Origin: Zanthoxylum bungeanum
Lineage: Eukaryota; Streptophyta; Magnoliopsida; Sapindales; Rutaceae
Reading direction: 5' to 3'
Assembly (NCBI GenBank): GCA_019454045.1
Contig: SKCR01035556.1
Coordinates: 51,833-115,832 of the forward strand
DNA length: 64,000 bases
The position numbers and the translations under genes were made by a program. Below are positions 22,478 to 34,530 of this stretch, piece by piece. Positions within the stretch are counted from its first letter, which is position 1. Each line of letters begins with the position of its first letter. The notes under the pieces were generated by a model that had not been told where the DNA came from, did no database searches, and worked only from the letters and a program-made list of their open reading frames with translations.

Positions 22478-23490
22478 CTACAAGCCTAGCTTTGTACGTT
22501 CATACGTTGCCATCCATGTCGGTCTTCTTCTTGAAGACCTATTTGCATCCAATAGGCTTTACGCCTTCTGGTGCATCAACCAGTGTCCAAACTTGGTTGG
22601 TATACATGGAATCCATTTCGGCCTTCATGGCTTCTTGCCATAAAGCGGATTTGATACCTTGTATCGCTTCCTCATACGTAGCCGGTTCAGTATCCTCAAT
22701 AAGATTAATATCTACATGAGGTGAGATCAGGAATCCATACCTCTCAGGTATTACCCTGACTCTCTTCGACCTACGCGGTCCTTGTGTACTTGAAGATTGT
22801 GGTTCAGTCTCATCTCGGATGGACTGTTCATGTTCCGTTGATAATTCACTGCCAGGAACAGTTTCACTACGACTTTCATCGAGTTCTACTTTCCTCCCAC
22901 TAAACACTGCGTTTAGGAATTCCTTCTCAAGGAAAACCGCATGTAGAGCAACAAATAATTTGTTCTCTTGTGGGTGATAGAAGTAATATCCTTTGGTTTC
23001 CCTAGGATATCCAACGAATAGGCATTTATCTGATTTGGGTTCAAGTTTGGTACCTTTCAAACGTTTAACGTATGCCCAGCAACCCCAAATCTTCAGGAAT
23101 GAGAAACCAGGTTTCTTTCCTGTCCATATCTCATATGGAGTCTGTTCAACAGACTTTGACGGAACCTTATTCAAAATAAGAACTGCACTGTTTAATGCAT
23201 ATCCCCAGAAGGAAATTGGCAGCTCAGTGCGACTCATCATCGACCTTACTATGTCCAACAAGGTACGGTTTCTCCGTTCGGACACACCATTTAATTGTGG
23301 TGTTCCAGGAGGAGTCCACTGTGAAAGAATACCATATTCTTTCAGGTAATCTTGAAACTCATTACTTAAGTATTCGCCACCACGGTCCGACCGTAAGGTC
23401 TTAATACTCTTGCCTGTTTGTTTTTCAACTTCGTGTCGAAACTCTTTGAATTTCTCAAAAGTTTCCGACTTGTGCGTCATTAGATACACA
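22478..23490 (-). pseudogene. pol: Integrase core and RT start of A (part 1, upstream of B)
   Basis: A 316-residue open stretch (23489-22539) runs from just after the first integrase Asp into RT. It shows LRSDRGGEYLS (second Asp), GVSERRNRTLLD (Glu), TPYEIWTGKKPG, the PRRSKRVR linker and the start of RT (VWTLVDAPEG). It ends at a TAG (22541-22539) where E has a Trp codon, shortly before insertion B. An extra base near 23517 separates it from the upstream integrase part. Compared with the fossil copies B, C, D and G, the TPYEIWTG motif is intact here. Confidence 0.88.
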
Positions 23491-24056
23491 TAACCGTAAC
23501 GTGATGCATCATCGCGTAAAGGTTACGAAGTATCGATATCCACCTCTAGCCTGGCTAGACATGGGCCCACAACGTCACTATGAACGAGGGCTAACAGTTC
23601 AGTGGCGCGTTCACCTTTACCGCTAAAAGGTGATTTAGGCATTTTTCCTAATAAGCAAGATTTGCAGACGTCATATGAATTTGGATCAAATCCGTCCAAG
23701 TACCACATTCTTCGAAAGTGTGGATATGCGAGTCTTGTTAATGTGTCCCAGACGACAATGCCACAGATAAGTTCATCCTTTGGATCACTCTTTTTAAGCC
23801 TTTTGTTTGTTACTTTATATGTAGGAGATTCATTTATATTCAAAATATAAAGACCATTATTTGCAACTGCAGTGCATATTTCTGCATCATTTTTATATAA
23901 ATAACACCCAGTGTTTCTAAATACAAAAGTGTACCCATATTGGGTTAACAAAGATACAGATATAATATTCCTAGTCAAACTAGGTACATAATAACAGTCA
24001 TTTAGTTTAAGTACATGCCCCGAGGGCAGTTCTAATACAAAAGTGCCCACGGCCAA
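23491..24056 (-). pseudogene. pol: Protease end, GAG-pre-integrase and integrase start of A
   Basis: Open stretch of about 177 residues (24056-23523). It begins with the protease tail (LELPSGHVLKLNDCYYVP, then NIISVSLLTQYGY) and continues into the GAG-pre-integrase region, where a shift replaces the expected WHCRLGH motif. It then carries CKSCLLGKMPKSPFSGKGER and LALVHSDVVGP, the integrase N-terminal part. A small insertion at about 23517 breaks the frame before the first catalytic Asp. Confidence 0.8.
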
Positions 24057-25038
24057 AACAGCAACAGGAGTTCCGTTCCAACTCGTAGATCAATCTCCCC
24101 TGAAGCCAGTGTCCTGCTGTTCTGCAGATCCTGCACATCAGTACATATATGAGAACCACAACCAGAATCAAAAATCCAATCTTTAAAACTAGAAGTAGCC
24201 ATGTTTATTTCAATAACAAACATACCATAGGTCGGTGCCTTGCCCGCCTTGATCTCCTTTCTAAGCGCCTTGTTCATGCGGCAGTCACGCTTCCAGTGAC
24301 CTCTTTTGCCGCATTTAAGGCATATGTCTTGTGACTTGTCCTTCGGCTTCCCAGAAGCCATCGACTTCTTGGCCTTGCCCTTGTTCTTATGCTTCCTATT
24401 TTCACCCCTCCAGTTGTCTTGGGCCCAGCCCTCGGCGTTTGAGAGGTCGATGCAAAGTGCGCCTCGCGCTTGTTGCCTTTAAGAATCTCTTTCTCTGACT
24501 CCTTAAGAATGGATAATAGCTCTCCAAGAGTATCGTCCGTATCCATCAACTTGTAGTTGATGACAATCTGCTTCCAAGTATCGGGAAGTGACTGTAAGAG
24601 CATGTCTATAGTCAGCTCAGCCTCCAAGACTATTCCCATCTTGGCCAGCTCATCAATGTCGGCTATCATTTGAGTCCCGTGGACCTCAACTAAAGCGCCA
24701 TCAGACATTCGGGAGCGAAAAAGTTTCTTCACCAACTCATACCTCTCCATCCGCTTGTTAGTGCGGTGAAGATCCTTTAGTCTAGCCATCATATTATAAG
24801 GATCCAAGTCCCTATTCTGGCGAAGAAAGTGTTGAGTCATGGAAGCAAGCATGATCGACTGAGTCGTATCACAATCATCGCTATGAGTTCTCCATAACTC
24901 TAGCTCAAGTGGCTCAGTGGGCCTCGGCCCGAGAGGTCTCTGTATGGTGTATAGTAGCCTTTCTGCCCCAAGGACTATCCTCAGGTTCATTTCCATTCAA
25001 GCAGCGAAGTTCGTGCCCTTAAATACATTATCACCCAT
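24057..25038 (-). pseudogene. gag: Gag and protease active site of A
   Basis: Start ATG at 25038-25036 (MGDNVFKGTNFAA), then a TGA (24999-24997) where E has Trp. From the next ATG a 240-residue stretch (24996-24274) covers the capsid-like region (TQHFLRQNRDLDPYNMMARL, SLPDTWKQIVINYK). A frameshift lies between about 24420 and 24360. The CCHC knuckle CLKCGKRGHWKRDC follows in another frame (about 24334-24290), then protease DWIFDSGCGSH with its catalytic Asp near 24165. Another shift near 24070 ends this frame. The parts needed for a particle are all visible but not joined. Confidence 0.87.
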
Positions 25039-27259
25039 GATTATGTCTCGGACATTTCCTTTGTTTGCCATCTTAACTACGATAGTCCAACTATCTAGTT
25101 AACGATATATGGGTACAGTCAAACTGTTACAAGAAAAATAACATTATATTAGTCCAACTAATGTTAAAATATTGACGAAATAAATTTTGTAAGCGCGTAA
25201 AGCTAAGTATCTGAATGAAATTGCAATTCAATACTAGCCTCCCACTATTTTCTACAAGTCTCTAACCCTCTGTCGAGTACTCGGGAAATCCAATTTCCTA
25301 GTGGGCTAGGATCCCGTTAAATAACACACAACCTTGACTTTGGCCAACAAGTTGTATGATATTTAACTAGGTAGATCTCGAAGATCAATTGGATCCCATC
25401 CAATTCCTAGATCCGGTAGGTGGACATCCAAGTCCGAAACATATATATCTAATACATATGTCAATGTATCCAATACATTTTCCTAACCTTTTCCTCTGAA
25501 TCAACTAAGTCTTGGCTTTGGCACAACAAACTTAATGATTCCAGTTAAGCGGGACCCATTGACATGGAAAGTTTCGTAATCAATGTCGATGGACAAGAAG
25601 TGATCTTGACTTTGGCCAACAAATCACAACTTGGACAAGACACCGATATGGAACAAAACTCTCATGATTCAAACACATCCTCAATTGACAAAGGTCTTGA
25701 CTTTGGCCAACAAACCAATGCCAATTTCGGATCTTGAGAAAGAATCACTCAACGGAAGGAAAATCGCTTAATATTGTTTGAGGGATTTTCGCGTAATTGG
25801 CAACCAATTAATTTATCTTTGTTAGGTCTCATCATCATACACCCTTAAGCATGCTTCTAAAACATCATAAAGCGCGTAAAATAAAATAATAGTGATATGC
25901 GGATGGATATATAACAATTTGTTCCTAGAACAAATCACTCAATTTCCTCTCCCCGGCTAGCACTATTCTACTTCTACCCAATTACATAATACAATAAGAG
26001 AAACCTCATTTACATTGAGGGGAAATAGGTGAGAAGAGAATACAAAGAGATAATAAGAGAAAGGCTGGACACGCAGGTCCAATTAATAATTCTGAATTTA
26101 CAATAATTCTAAAATTACCCTTCCCTTCTAATATCCATCCGATATACACTATTCATTCATCACATCCACATTCATTCATTCAAGGCATGTTATACAACCA
26201 ATCTAATCCAATTAATTAGTCTTTAATTAGGTGACAATCCAATGTTCAATCAATGGTTTGCTTTTGCGCGAGTCCAACTCGTTTTTGAGAATAAGTACTT
26301 GTAGTACGAATTCATGAATTATATCGAACTACTCGTCAAATCCAATTTAAGTCGTATTCAATACTAATCCTTATATTTAATTCCAAATTAAATATTTACA
26401 CTTTTATTTTGCTTTTATGACTTAGATTCCAAATCTAATCTTATCGGGTCTCAAAGCCCAACTAACATCCAATGTCCGTTTAATTTAAAGTCCGATGGGC
26501 TTTCAATTGATTTTCTTTAGGCTTGGGCTTTGGTCAATGTGGGTCAAACCCAATTACCAAGCGCAATAAGGAATCACCCTCATTCGCCATAAAATCAATA
26601 TCAAGCCCATAAGGCCCAATTAAACATAAAAGCCCATTTATTATATTTGGACTTAATGGAGTGATTTAGGACCAATTTTGGATCCAATCCAATTTGCCCA
26701 AATCTACTTGGCCCAACCAAGCCCATTATGCCCAAATATAATAGTTTTAGGCCCAATTTAAAATTAAGCCCAATTAATCAAAATTTTAAAATTCCAAATT
26801 TTATAACTTAATTAATTAAGTGTAATATCATGATTAATCCTTTAAATCAATATTTCCAAAATATCAAATTAATCCATTAATCATATTTTTATCTTAAATA
26901 CATGTCCAACATTATTTAATCAAAAAATCAAGTCCCTAATCTTCCATTAAGCATTCGGCCATGGTGATAAAATGGTTCCGATTTCGTTTTTCAATCCGAT
27001 CAAATTACAAATCGTCATTCCATATTGTTTCAAGTCATCCAATGATCTTAAAATAAAAAATCATCAAGTTCATTGCTTACATGTGATTCGGCCAAGCCAT
27101 TTTTGGGTTGAAAAATTAATCCAATTTATTTTCCATGAAATTGATGATGTATAACATTAAGTAAAATACATCTAAGCATATTTAATCAAACAATTTCATC
27201 AAATCATGCTTCATCCAATTTTCCCCAAATTTTCCCATAATATATTTTCATGCTCTTTA
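25039..27259 (-). other. Untranslated leader of A
   Basis: About 2.2 kb with the same order of blocks as E: GGCCCA-rich stretch (26800-26440), AT-rich inverted repeats (26420-26340), CCTCA hairpin block (about 26010-26060), GCCAAAG hairpins (25716-25328), CGAGTACTCG palindrome (about 25275) and AAATAGTGGGAGGC (about 25238-25251). A TCGGCC word at about 27088 marks a single leader-repeat unit. No coding frame is supported. Confidence 0.8.
25328..25716 (-). other. GCCAAAG hairpin array in A leader (4 units, best pairing)
   Basis: Units 25693-25716 (GGT/ACC), 25600-25627 (GTGAT/ATCAC), 25506-25534 (TAAGT/ACTTA) and 25328-25355 (ACAAC/GTTGT). Each stem is fully Watson-Crick around TTG-loop-CAA with one bulged G. 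Against B and C the same positions read GGG/CCC, GTGGT/ACCAC, TAGGT/GCCTA and ACAAT/ATTGT, so both sides of the stem changed together. Confidence 0.75.
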
Positions 27260-27274
27260 GGCTCAATGATACCA
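27260..27274 (-). promoter_or_regulatory. Primer binding site of A, altered
   Basis: Sense TGGTATCATTGAGCC beside the LTR end. The first eight bases fit the initiator Met tRNA, then two extra bases (TT) separate the rest of the usual AGAGCC. C and H have TGGTATCTTGAGC at this place, so a variant primer site is shared among subfamilies. Confidence 0.85.
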
Positions 27275-27275
27275 T

Positions 27276-29257
27276 TGTTGGAAATTCTAATCCATGTCCC
27301 AAAATCAAAAGAGCAAACAAATAATATAAATGAATGAACAATATTGAAGTATGGCGGAATACTCACAAAGGTCGAATGCGGATGCGTTGATGAAATAAAA
27401 ACTTCTCCTTTGTGCAGTGAGGGTTTCGGCCAAGGTGAGTGGGGAAGCTCCAAGCTTTCTTTGATCCTTCCAAGCTCAAGAATTAGTTTCCCATAACACC
27501 TTTGTATGATCCCTTGAAGGTGCTAGCCTTGTGTGAACTTATGCTTCCAAAACAACACACTTTTCTTCAAGTTTTTTCAACAAAACCGAAAAATGGAGAG
27601 CTGTGAAACCTTCACAGTTTCGGTCACTAGAGAGGAAATGGAGAGTGGTTCACGCCACTTTTAGGAGAGAAGATGAAATGGTTTGTAATGATTTACCAAA
27701 AACCTTTTTATATTTATTATTTCAAAAATAAAATATAATAAATCAAATACCAAAATTGGTATATGATAAGGTCAAAGGTCTATCACTTTAACTTGGAGTG
27801 TAATTCACTCTAACTTGGAGTGTAATTCACTCAAACTTGGAGTGTAATTCACTCTTCCACCAAACCCATCATCATAAATTAAAACAATGACAATTGATGT
27901 GATGGTTTGATGTGACATGTGGACCCCACTCGATTCTAAATGCGAGTGGGCCCGCGAACACTCCCGGGCTCGGGTTCGATAATTCCGAATTAGCGAACTT
28001 CCATCGCGACGTTAATTAAATCAAATTTAATTATATAATTGTGCCTAGCAAAATTACTATTCATGTCGCTAACGAATTAATTCCAAATTAAATCGTTTGC
28101 CCGAATTAAAATCTAATTTTAATTCTTCGTCGAAATCGAATTTTGTTTAATATATCGAATATATTATCCAAGATAAAGTCTCTCTGCAATTAATCCCAGA
28201 TTAATTAAGTTCGAATCATACGTCATCGGTGAATCTTCGGGAAGCGACCCAAAAGATCTCTGGATATGTTGGCAGTAAATACGGTCGTCGGACTATCCGA
28301 ACACGTACGTACCAAGTACTACGTTTTTACCGATTTACAAGACAAGGTTAGCCTCTAGCAAAACGCCATGCCTACCCAATTCTCCAGAAATATTCTTACT
28401 GGAATATAAGATCTATAACAGGCGTAGTATACCGCAGTATAGTGTATATCGCGATCCAGTATCGGATGATCACATGTAAGGCCTGGGGCTGGAGATGTGT
28501 CTGCCCCGTACGAAACATATATCGGACATCAAGCAATTAGTCTCTTTGAATCGGATAATCCTGACCTTGTCATATTATCCCGATGGTTGCAACCATTATA
28601 GAGTACTAGTTCTGTATCCTGCGCGATCATCATCTCCATATGTCTGAAGTGATACTCCCATCTTGACATCACACCCAATACACTACGATTCTCAATAAAC
28701 CTAGAAGAGGTGTACACATAACCTGTTAAAGTCCTGGACGACCAAAACTAAAGTCTACCGATTGTCGTAAGTACTAGCGATGCAAGTCTCAGGTTAAGAC
28801 CATATGCACCTACCCTGAAGCGGACTCCCATAGACACGCAGACATACTACCAATGGGATTCCGCGGGGTCTATCCAGAGCGAAGCTGTTTTCCGTACCAT
28901 CGGTAAAACACAACCTCCTACCGCACTTGCATAAGTATCCTATACTTAAATATATGAGAACTATGCCGTTGTGCCCTCACAACACGCACAAGTGCAGTAC
29001 TAGTCTATTCCGCATTATCGATGTCCAATCTCGATAATACTATGACTAGGGATATTTAATGATTAAACCTTTATGGATTGATACTGTCTCATATCATCTC
29101 AACCCGGAACTAATCATAGGGACTTTTACCATTTACATATCGAAGTAAATAAATTACAAAACGGTAAAAGGCAATTTCATTACCACATAGTTAATTTTGT
29201 ACAATAATACAATATCATTTACAAAATAGTGACGCTATGGGTCATAACTGTCTAACA
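27276..29257 (-). repeat. 5' LTR of A
   Basis: Sense start TGTTAGACAGTTATGACCC at 29257, end CCAACA at 27276; 1982 bp. It matches the 3' LTR including the 22-bp triplication (about 27790-27855), but lacks 52 bp of the inverted-repeat array (junction 28166/28167), which removes one inverted repeat and half of another. Confidence 0.92.
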
Positions 29258-31788
29258 GAATTAAAGATCTTCATAGATTTATTCTTAGATCTTAGAAGTA
29301 CAAATTGCATAAGAAGCTCTTTCGCTCACGTATGTCAGAGGATACATCTGTCGAGCACTAGGTGTCGCAGATGATTGCTGACATCGATCAACCAGGTTAG
29401 CTGGGCATTACCTACGTGGCCGAGACTACCAAAGATTTGATCTTATAGTCTCTACCCGAAAGCTGGGGCAAGTTCATTTTGAACCGAGAGTAAACTCTTG
29501 AAGAGTTGATGGCTATGCTCTAGGAGGCAGAGCCAGAGCTTCTAGGCAAAGGCAAAATCATCACAAGTCTTCTAGGAAGACAAATGACATATTCCAAGAT
29601 GTCTGCCTAAACTATGGCAAACAGGGTCACTGGATGCGTGACTGCCATATGGACATGGCAGATATGAAGGAAGTGAAGGCGGGGCAAGGCTCCGGCTTTA
29701 AGTATATTTGTCATAAACATGTTCACTACTGGTTTCAAAATTAGATTTTTTATACTAAGTGTTGTACATATATATGTACTAATGTGCGGAATCTGCTGAT
29801 TAGCAGGAGACTGACTTCAGTTGAGATCAATCTGTGAGTCGGAAACAGGACGATAGTCGCTGTTTTAACCGTTGAAACCTAAGTTTAAGAACTACCTTTT
29901 GGGTATGTACTTAAATTAGGAAACTGTTATAATGTACCTAGTTTGACTAGAAACATTATCTCTATATCAGAGTATAACTCGTTGCGGGTATACCTTTATA
30001 TTCTAGAACACTAAAGTGTTTTATTTTATAAAGATGATATTGAGATAAACACACATTAGATGTGAATAACAGTATTTATATTTTGAATATAAATGAATCT
30101 CAAACGTATAATATGACAAACAAATAGCTCAAACTGAATTAATCAGATGAGACTTATTTGTGGCATTGTTGTCTGTGACACATAAACAAGACACGTATAT
30201 CCACACTTTTGAAGAGTGGGTACTAGGACAGATTTGATCCTAATCAAATGATGTCTACGAATCTAGTTTATTGGGCAAAGTGCCTGAAACACCTTTTACT
30301 TGGTAAAAGTGCAAGTGCCACCGATCTGTTAGCCATTGTTCATAGTGACGTAAGTGGGCCCATATCTAGCTAGGCTAAAGGTGGATATGAACACTTCATA
30401 ACCTTTACAGATATGGCATCACGTTATGGTTATGTGTTTCTGATGAATCATAAATCAGAAACTTTTGATAAATTCAAAGAGTTTCGACACGAAGTAGACA
30501 AACAGATCGGCTAAAGTATTAAAACCGTCATGGTTAAACCATGGTGGAAAATATTTAAGCAATAAGTTTCTCGACTACTTGAAAGAGTATAGTATTCTTT
30601 CAATATGGACTCCTCCCAGAACACCTCAATTGAGCGGTGTGTCCAAACGGAGAAACCGAACCTTGTTGGACATAGTTAGGTTAATTATGGGTCGCTCCGA
30701 GCTACCATTTTCCTTCTAGGGATACTCATTTAACAGTGCAACACTTATTTTGAATAAGGTTTCATGAAAATTGTTTGACAGACTTAATATTAGATATGAA
30801 CAGGAAAGAAACTGGGTTTTCTAATTCCTGAAGATTTGGGAATGATGGGCACATGTTTGCATGATACCAAACTAGAACCCAAATCGGATAAGTGCCTAAT
30901 TGTAGGTTATCATAGAGAAACCAAAGTATAGTACTTATACAACTCATAAGAGAATAATGTAATTGTTGCTCGCCATGCGGTTTTCCTAATAGGAATACCT
31001 ATATGCAGTGGTAAGTGGGAGGAAAGTAAAACTCTATGAAAATCGGAGTAATACTGTTCCAGGCATCGATTCCTTAACGGAACACAAACAGTTCATCAGG
31101 GATGAAACTGTACCATAATCTTCAAATACACAAGAACCGCGCAAGTCGGAGAGAGTTAGAAAACAACCTGGGAGGTATGGGTTTCTGATCTCACCTCATA
31201 AAGATGTCAATCTTATTGAGGAAAATGAACTGACTACGTATGAGGAAGTGATACAAGGTATCGACTCCCTATTATGGAAAAATGCCATGATGTTCGAAAT
31301 GGATTCCATGTATACCAACTAAGTTTGGACACTGGTTGTTGTACCAGAAGGCATTGTGCCTATTGGTACTATATAAGTCTTCAAGGAAGACATACATGGA
31401 TGGCAACATGCCAATGTACAAAGCTAGGCTTGTAACGAAAAGGTATCGTTATCAACATTGTGTCGATTACGACGAAACCTTTTACTCGTTGCCATGGTTA
31501 AATCCATTTGGATAATGCTTGCTAATGCTGGATGTTTCATTTATGAAATATGGCAGCTGAACGTCAAAATTGCTTTCCTTCAACGGAAACCTTTTGGAGG
31601 ATGTTTACAACATCCTGACGGTTTTGACGTACCAAAACAAGCAAACAAGGTTTGCAAGTTATTTGATCAATTTATGGATTAAAGCAAGCATTGCGTTATT
31701 GGAACTATCATTTTGATGTAATCATAATTGTATATGATTTAATTCAAAACGAAAATGATTCTTGTGTATATAAGGAGGTTAGTGGTAG
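29258..31788 (+). pseudogene. Gag-pol remnant of element D (right piece)
   Basis: Plus-strand gag to RT, degenerate. Gag retains words equivalent to KLFRSRM and QMIADID (about 29300-29390). The zinc knuckle (29604-29645) reads CLNYGKQGHWMRDC, with the second Cys replaced by Tyr. Integrase has TAG at 30791-30793 and TGA at 30797-30799, shared with B, C and (the TGA) G. RT keeps a readable stretch (31488-31680) where the first catalytic Asp is Asn (AAC at 31560-31562, in the QLNVKIAF motif). The sequence stops at insertion C, just before the YVDD region. Confidence 0.82.
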
Positions 31789-33909
31789 TGTTGGACAAAA
31801 TGACCCATAGCGTCACTATTTGCACAGATCATTGTGTTGTTGTAGCTAATTAACTATGTGACAAAGAAATTGCACTCTCATCATTTGTGATTAGATCACC
31901 ATAGATATATAAATGAAGAGAGGTCCCTATGATTAGTTCCTGGACTGAGAATGATATGAGACAGTATCAGTCCCCGAAGGTTTAATCATTAAATATCCCT
32001 AGCCGGAGTATTATCGAGACTAGACATCGATAATGCGGAATAGGCTAGTATTGTACTTGTGTGCGTTGTGAGGGCACAACGGCATAGTTCTCATATATAT
32101 AAGTATTGGATACTTATGCAAGTGCGATAGGAGGTCGTGTTTCACCGATGGTACGGGAAACAGCTTCGCTCTGGATAGACCCCTCGGAATCCCATTGGTA
32201 TTATGACTATGTGTCTATGGGAGGCCGAAATCAAGGTAGGTGTGTATAGTCTTAACCTGAGACTTACATCGTTAATACTTGCGATAATCGGTAGACTTTG
32301 GTCTTGGTGGTACAGGGCTTTAACCGGTTCTGCGTACACCACTTCTGGGTTTATCAGAGAGTCGTAGTGTATTGGGTGTGATGTCAAGACGGAAGTATCA
32401 CTCCAGTCATAGTGGAGATGATGTCACGCAGGATACGGTATTAGTGCTCTTAAGTGCTGGCCGGCCATCGGGATATTATGACAAGGTCATGTATATCCGA
32501 TTATAGAGACTAGTTACCAGACATCCGACATGTGCTTCGGACGGGGCAGACACTTATCCAGCCCCAGCCCTAGCACGTGACCATCCGATACTGGGCTGAT
32601 ATACGCAATACTACGGTATACTACGCTTGATAAAGATCTATATATTCCTGTAAGAATATTTCTGGAGAATTGGGTAGGCATGGCGCTTTGCTAGAAGCAA
32701 CCTTGTCTTGTAAATCGGTATAAACGTAGTACGAGGTACTTACGTGTTCGGATAGTCCGACGACCGTATTTACTGCCAACATATCCGGAGATCTCATGGG
32801 TCGCTTCCTGAAGATTCACCGATGACGTATGACTCGCACTATGATTAATCTGGGATTAATTAGTAAAGAGAGAAGTAATTCTAGAGAGAGAAAATTAATC
32901 TGGGATTAATTACGGAGATATTTTATCTGGGATAAAATATTAATTAAAGAGAGAGAACGATTAATTTGGAATTAATCGATAAAATAATATATTCGATATA
33001 TTATGCGAAATTGGATTTCGACGCGGAATTGAAATTGGATTTTAATTCGGGCAAACGAATTAATTTAGAATTAATTTGTTAGCGACGTGAATAGTGATTT
33101 CGCTAGGCGTAATCCTTTAATTACGTCGCAACGGAAAATTCGTTAATTTAGAATTAGCGAACCCGAGCCCGGGATTATTTGCTAGCGCATTCGCATTTCG
33201 AATTCGAGTGCGGCACGCAAGTCAAATCGAGCGTCAAATCACAAGTCACATCAAGCGTCAAATCAAATATCACTTTGAGTGATGTGACAAGTTGTCACTT
33301 GATTTGAGTGATTGATGTAGTAGTTGAAAAGTAACTTTTTGCTTTTTGGCTTTGACTTTTGTTCAATGATAAATGCCTTTTTTTTAATTATTTGTTTTGT
33401 TTTTGGAAAATGAAATAAATAAATATATAAAGCATTTCATTTTCTAATCTCTCTCTCTCTCCACACGGTTTCACGTGAAACCCTTCTACTTCTCTTTTCC
33501 CTCTCTTTTCTTCTTCATCTCCTTCACGGTTTTGGAACCGTTTCTTCCTCTAAATGTTTCTGGTTTGACCGTATCAAGGGGAAGCAAGGAAGAAGACTTA
33601 GTGCTAGCACACCATGAGTGATACAAAGGTGATAGGGAAACGAATTTATGAGCATGGAAAAGCTTGAAGCTTGGAGCTTCAATGGTGATGACCATGGCCG
33701 ATTCTTGGAGGGACCAAACCAGTCAAAACCGAGCAGCCCACTGCCTTGGAGAGCTGTTGTCGTGAGCTTGGAGGGAGGCAAAAAACGCAGCTTCTTCTTC
33801 GAATCAAAACCGATCTATGTGAGTAATGTTTCCGCCTTATTCCTTTGATGTGTTCATGCGATTTTTATGCTTGATTTCATGATTTTGGGACCTATATTAG
33901 AACTCAACA
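31789..33909 (+). repeat. 5' LTR of C
   Basis: TGTTGGACAAAATGACCC to AACTCAACA, 2121 bp. Reverse-complement homologue of the B and G LTRs. The inverted-repeat array runs about 32840-33170. A (CT)n tract lies at about 33450-33462. Confidence 0.92.
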
Positions 33910-33910
33910 A

Positions 33911-33923
33911 TGGTATCTTGAGC
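33911..33923 (+). promoter_or_regulatory. Primer binding site of C, variant
   Basis: TGGTATCTTGAGC one base after the LTR end. It matches the initiator Met tRNA primer site for seven bases and then diverges; the same variant occurs in H. Confidence 0.85.
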
Positions 33924-34200
33924 TATTATCAAGCATGAAAAAGTTAGGGTTAAAATTGGGTAAACTCGATTTAGGCATGATTTGGTTGAATTGTTTGATG
34001 AAGTATGCTTGAATGAGGTTGAATTGAAGTTGTGTATGATCATTTCATGAAATTGGATTGGATTCAATTTTCCCTAAATTTTGGGCATGAAAATTGGGTA
34101 AAATCAATTGAAGCATGATTTGATTAAATTGATTGATTAAGTATGCTTAAATGTTGTTGAATTAATGATTGATTGGATCAATTTGAAGAAATTATGTTTG

Positions 34201-34530
34201 GAACAAATTTCCCCAATTTTTTATGTTGGCATAAAGTGACAAATTTGGGTAAACTTGATTTTGAGCATATTTTGTGAAATTGGATGAATGAGAATGCTTA
34301 AAGTATGTTAATTTAAGATTGATTGGATCAATTTGTTGAAATTGTGTTTGGAACAAATTTCCCCAATTTTTTATGTTGGCATAAAGTGACAAATTTGGGT
34401 AAACTTGATTTTGAGCATATTTTGTGAAATTGGATGAATGATAATGCTTAAAGTATGTTTATTTAAGATTGATTGGATCAATTTGTTGAAATTGTGTTTG
34501 GAAAAAATTTCCCCAAATTGCTTATGTTGG
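34201..34530 (+). repeat. 150-bp tandem repeat in C leader, about 2-3 copies
   Basis: The words GAACAAATTTCCCCAA (34201 and 34351) and GAAAAAATTTCCCCAA (34501) recur every 150 bases. The first two units are nearly identical throughout; the third is partial and diverges after about 30 bases. It is homologous to the 143-bp repeat of E. Confidence 0.9.

Larger units (their letters stand above)
8948..29257 (-). mobile_element. Element A: Ty1/Copia retrotransposon, split by B
   Basis: Complete element with two very similar LTRs (8948-10981 and 27276-29257), polypurine tract, primer site, leader, gag, protease, integrase, RT and RNase H, all on the minus strand. Its RT is interrupted by element B (12356-22472). 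Without B and one duplication copy it is about 10.2 kb. LTR ends are TGTTAGAC and TTCCAACA. Coding sequence is recognisable throughout but has stops and frameshifts. The LTR pair differs by scattered substitutions, small indels and one 52-bp deletion in the 5' copy, so the insertion is fairly young. A interrupts D. Confidence 0.92.

Noticed and set aside
23602..23850. Plus-strand frame over A's GAG-pre-integrase region
   Set aside because: Antisense shadow of recognisable minus-strand Copia pol; no independent support.
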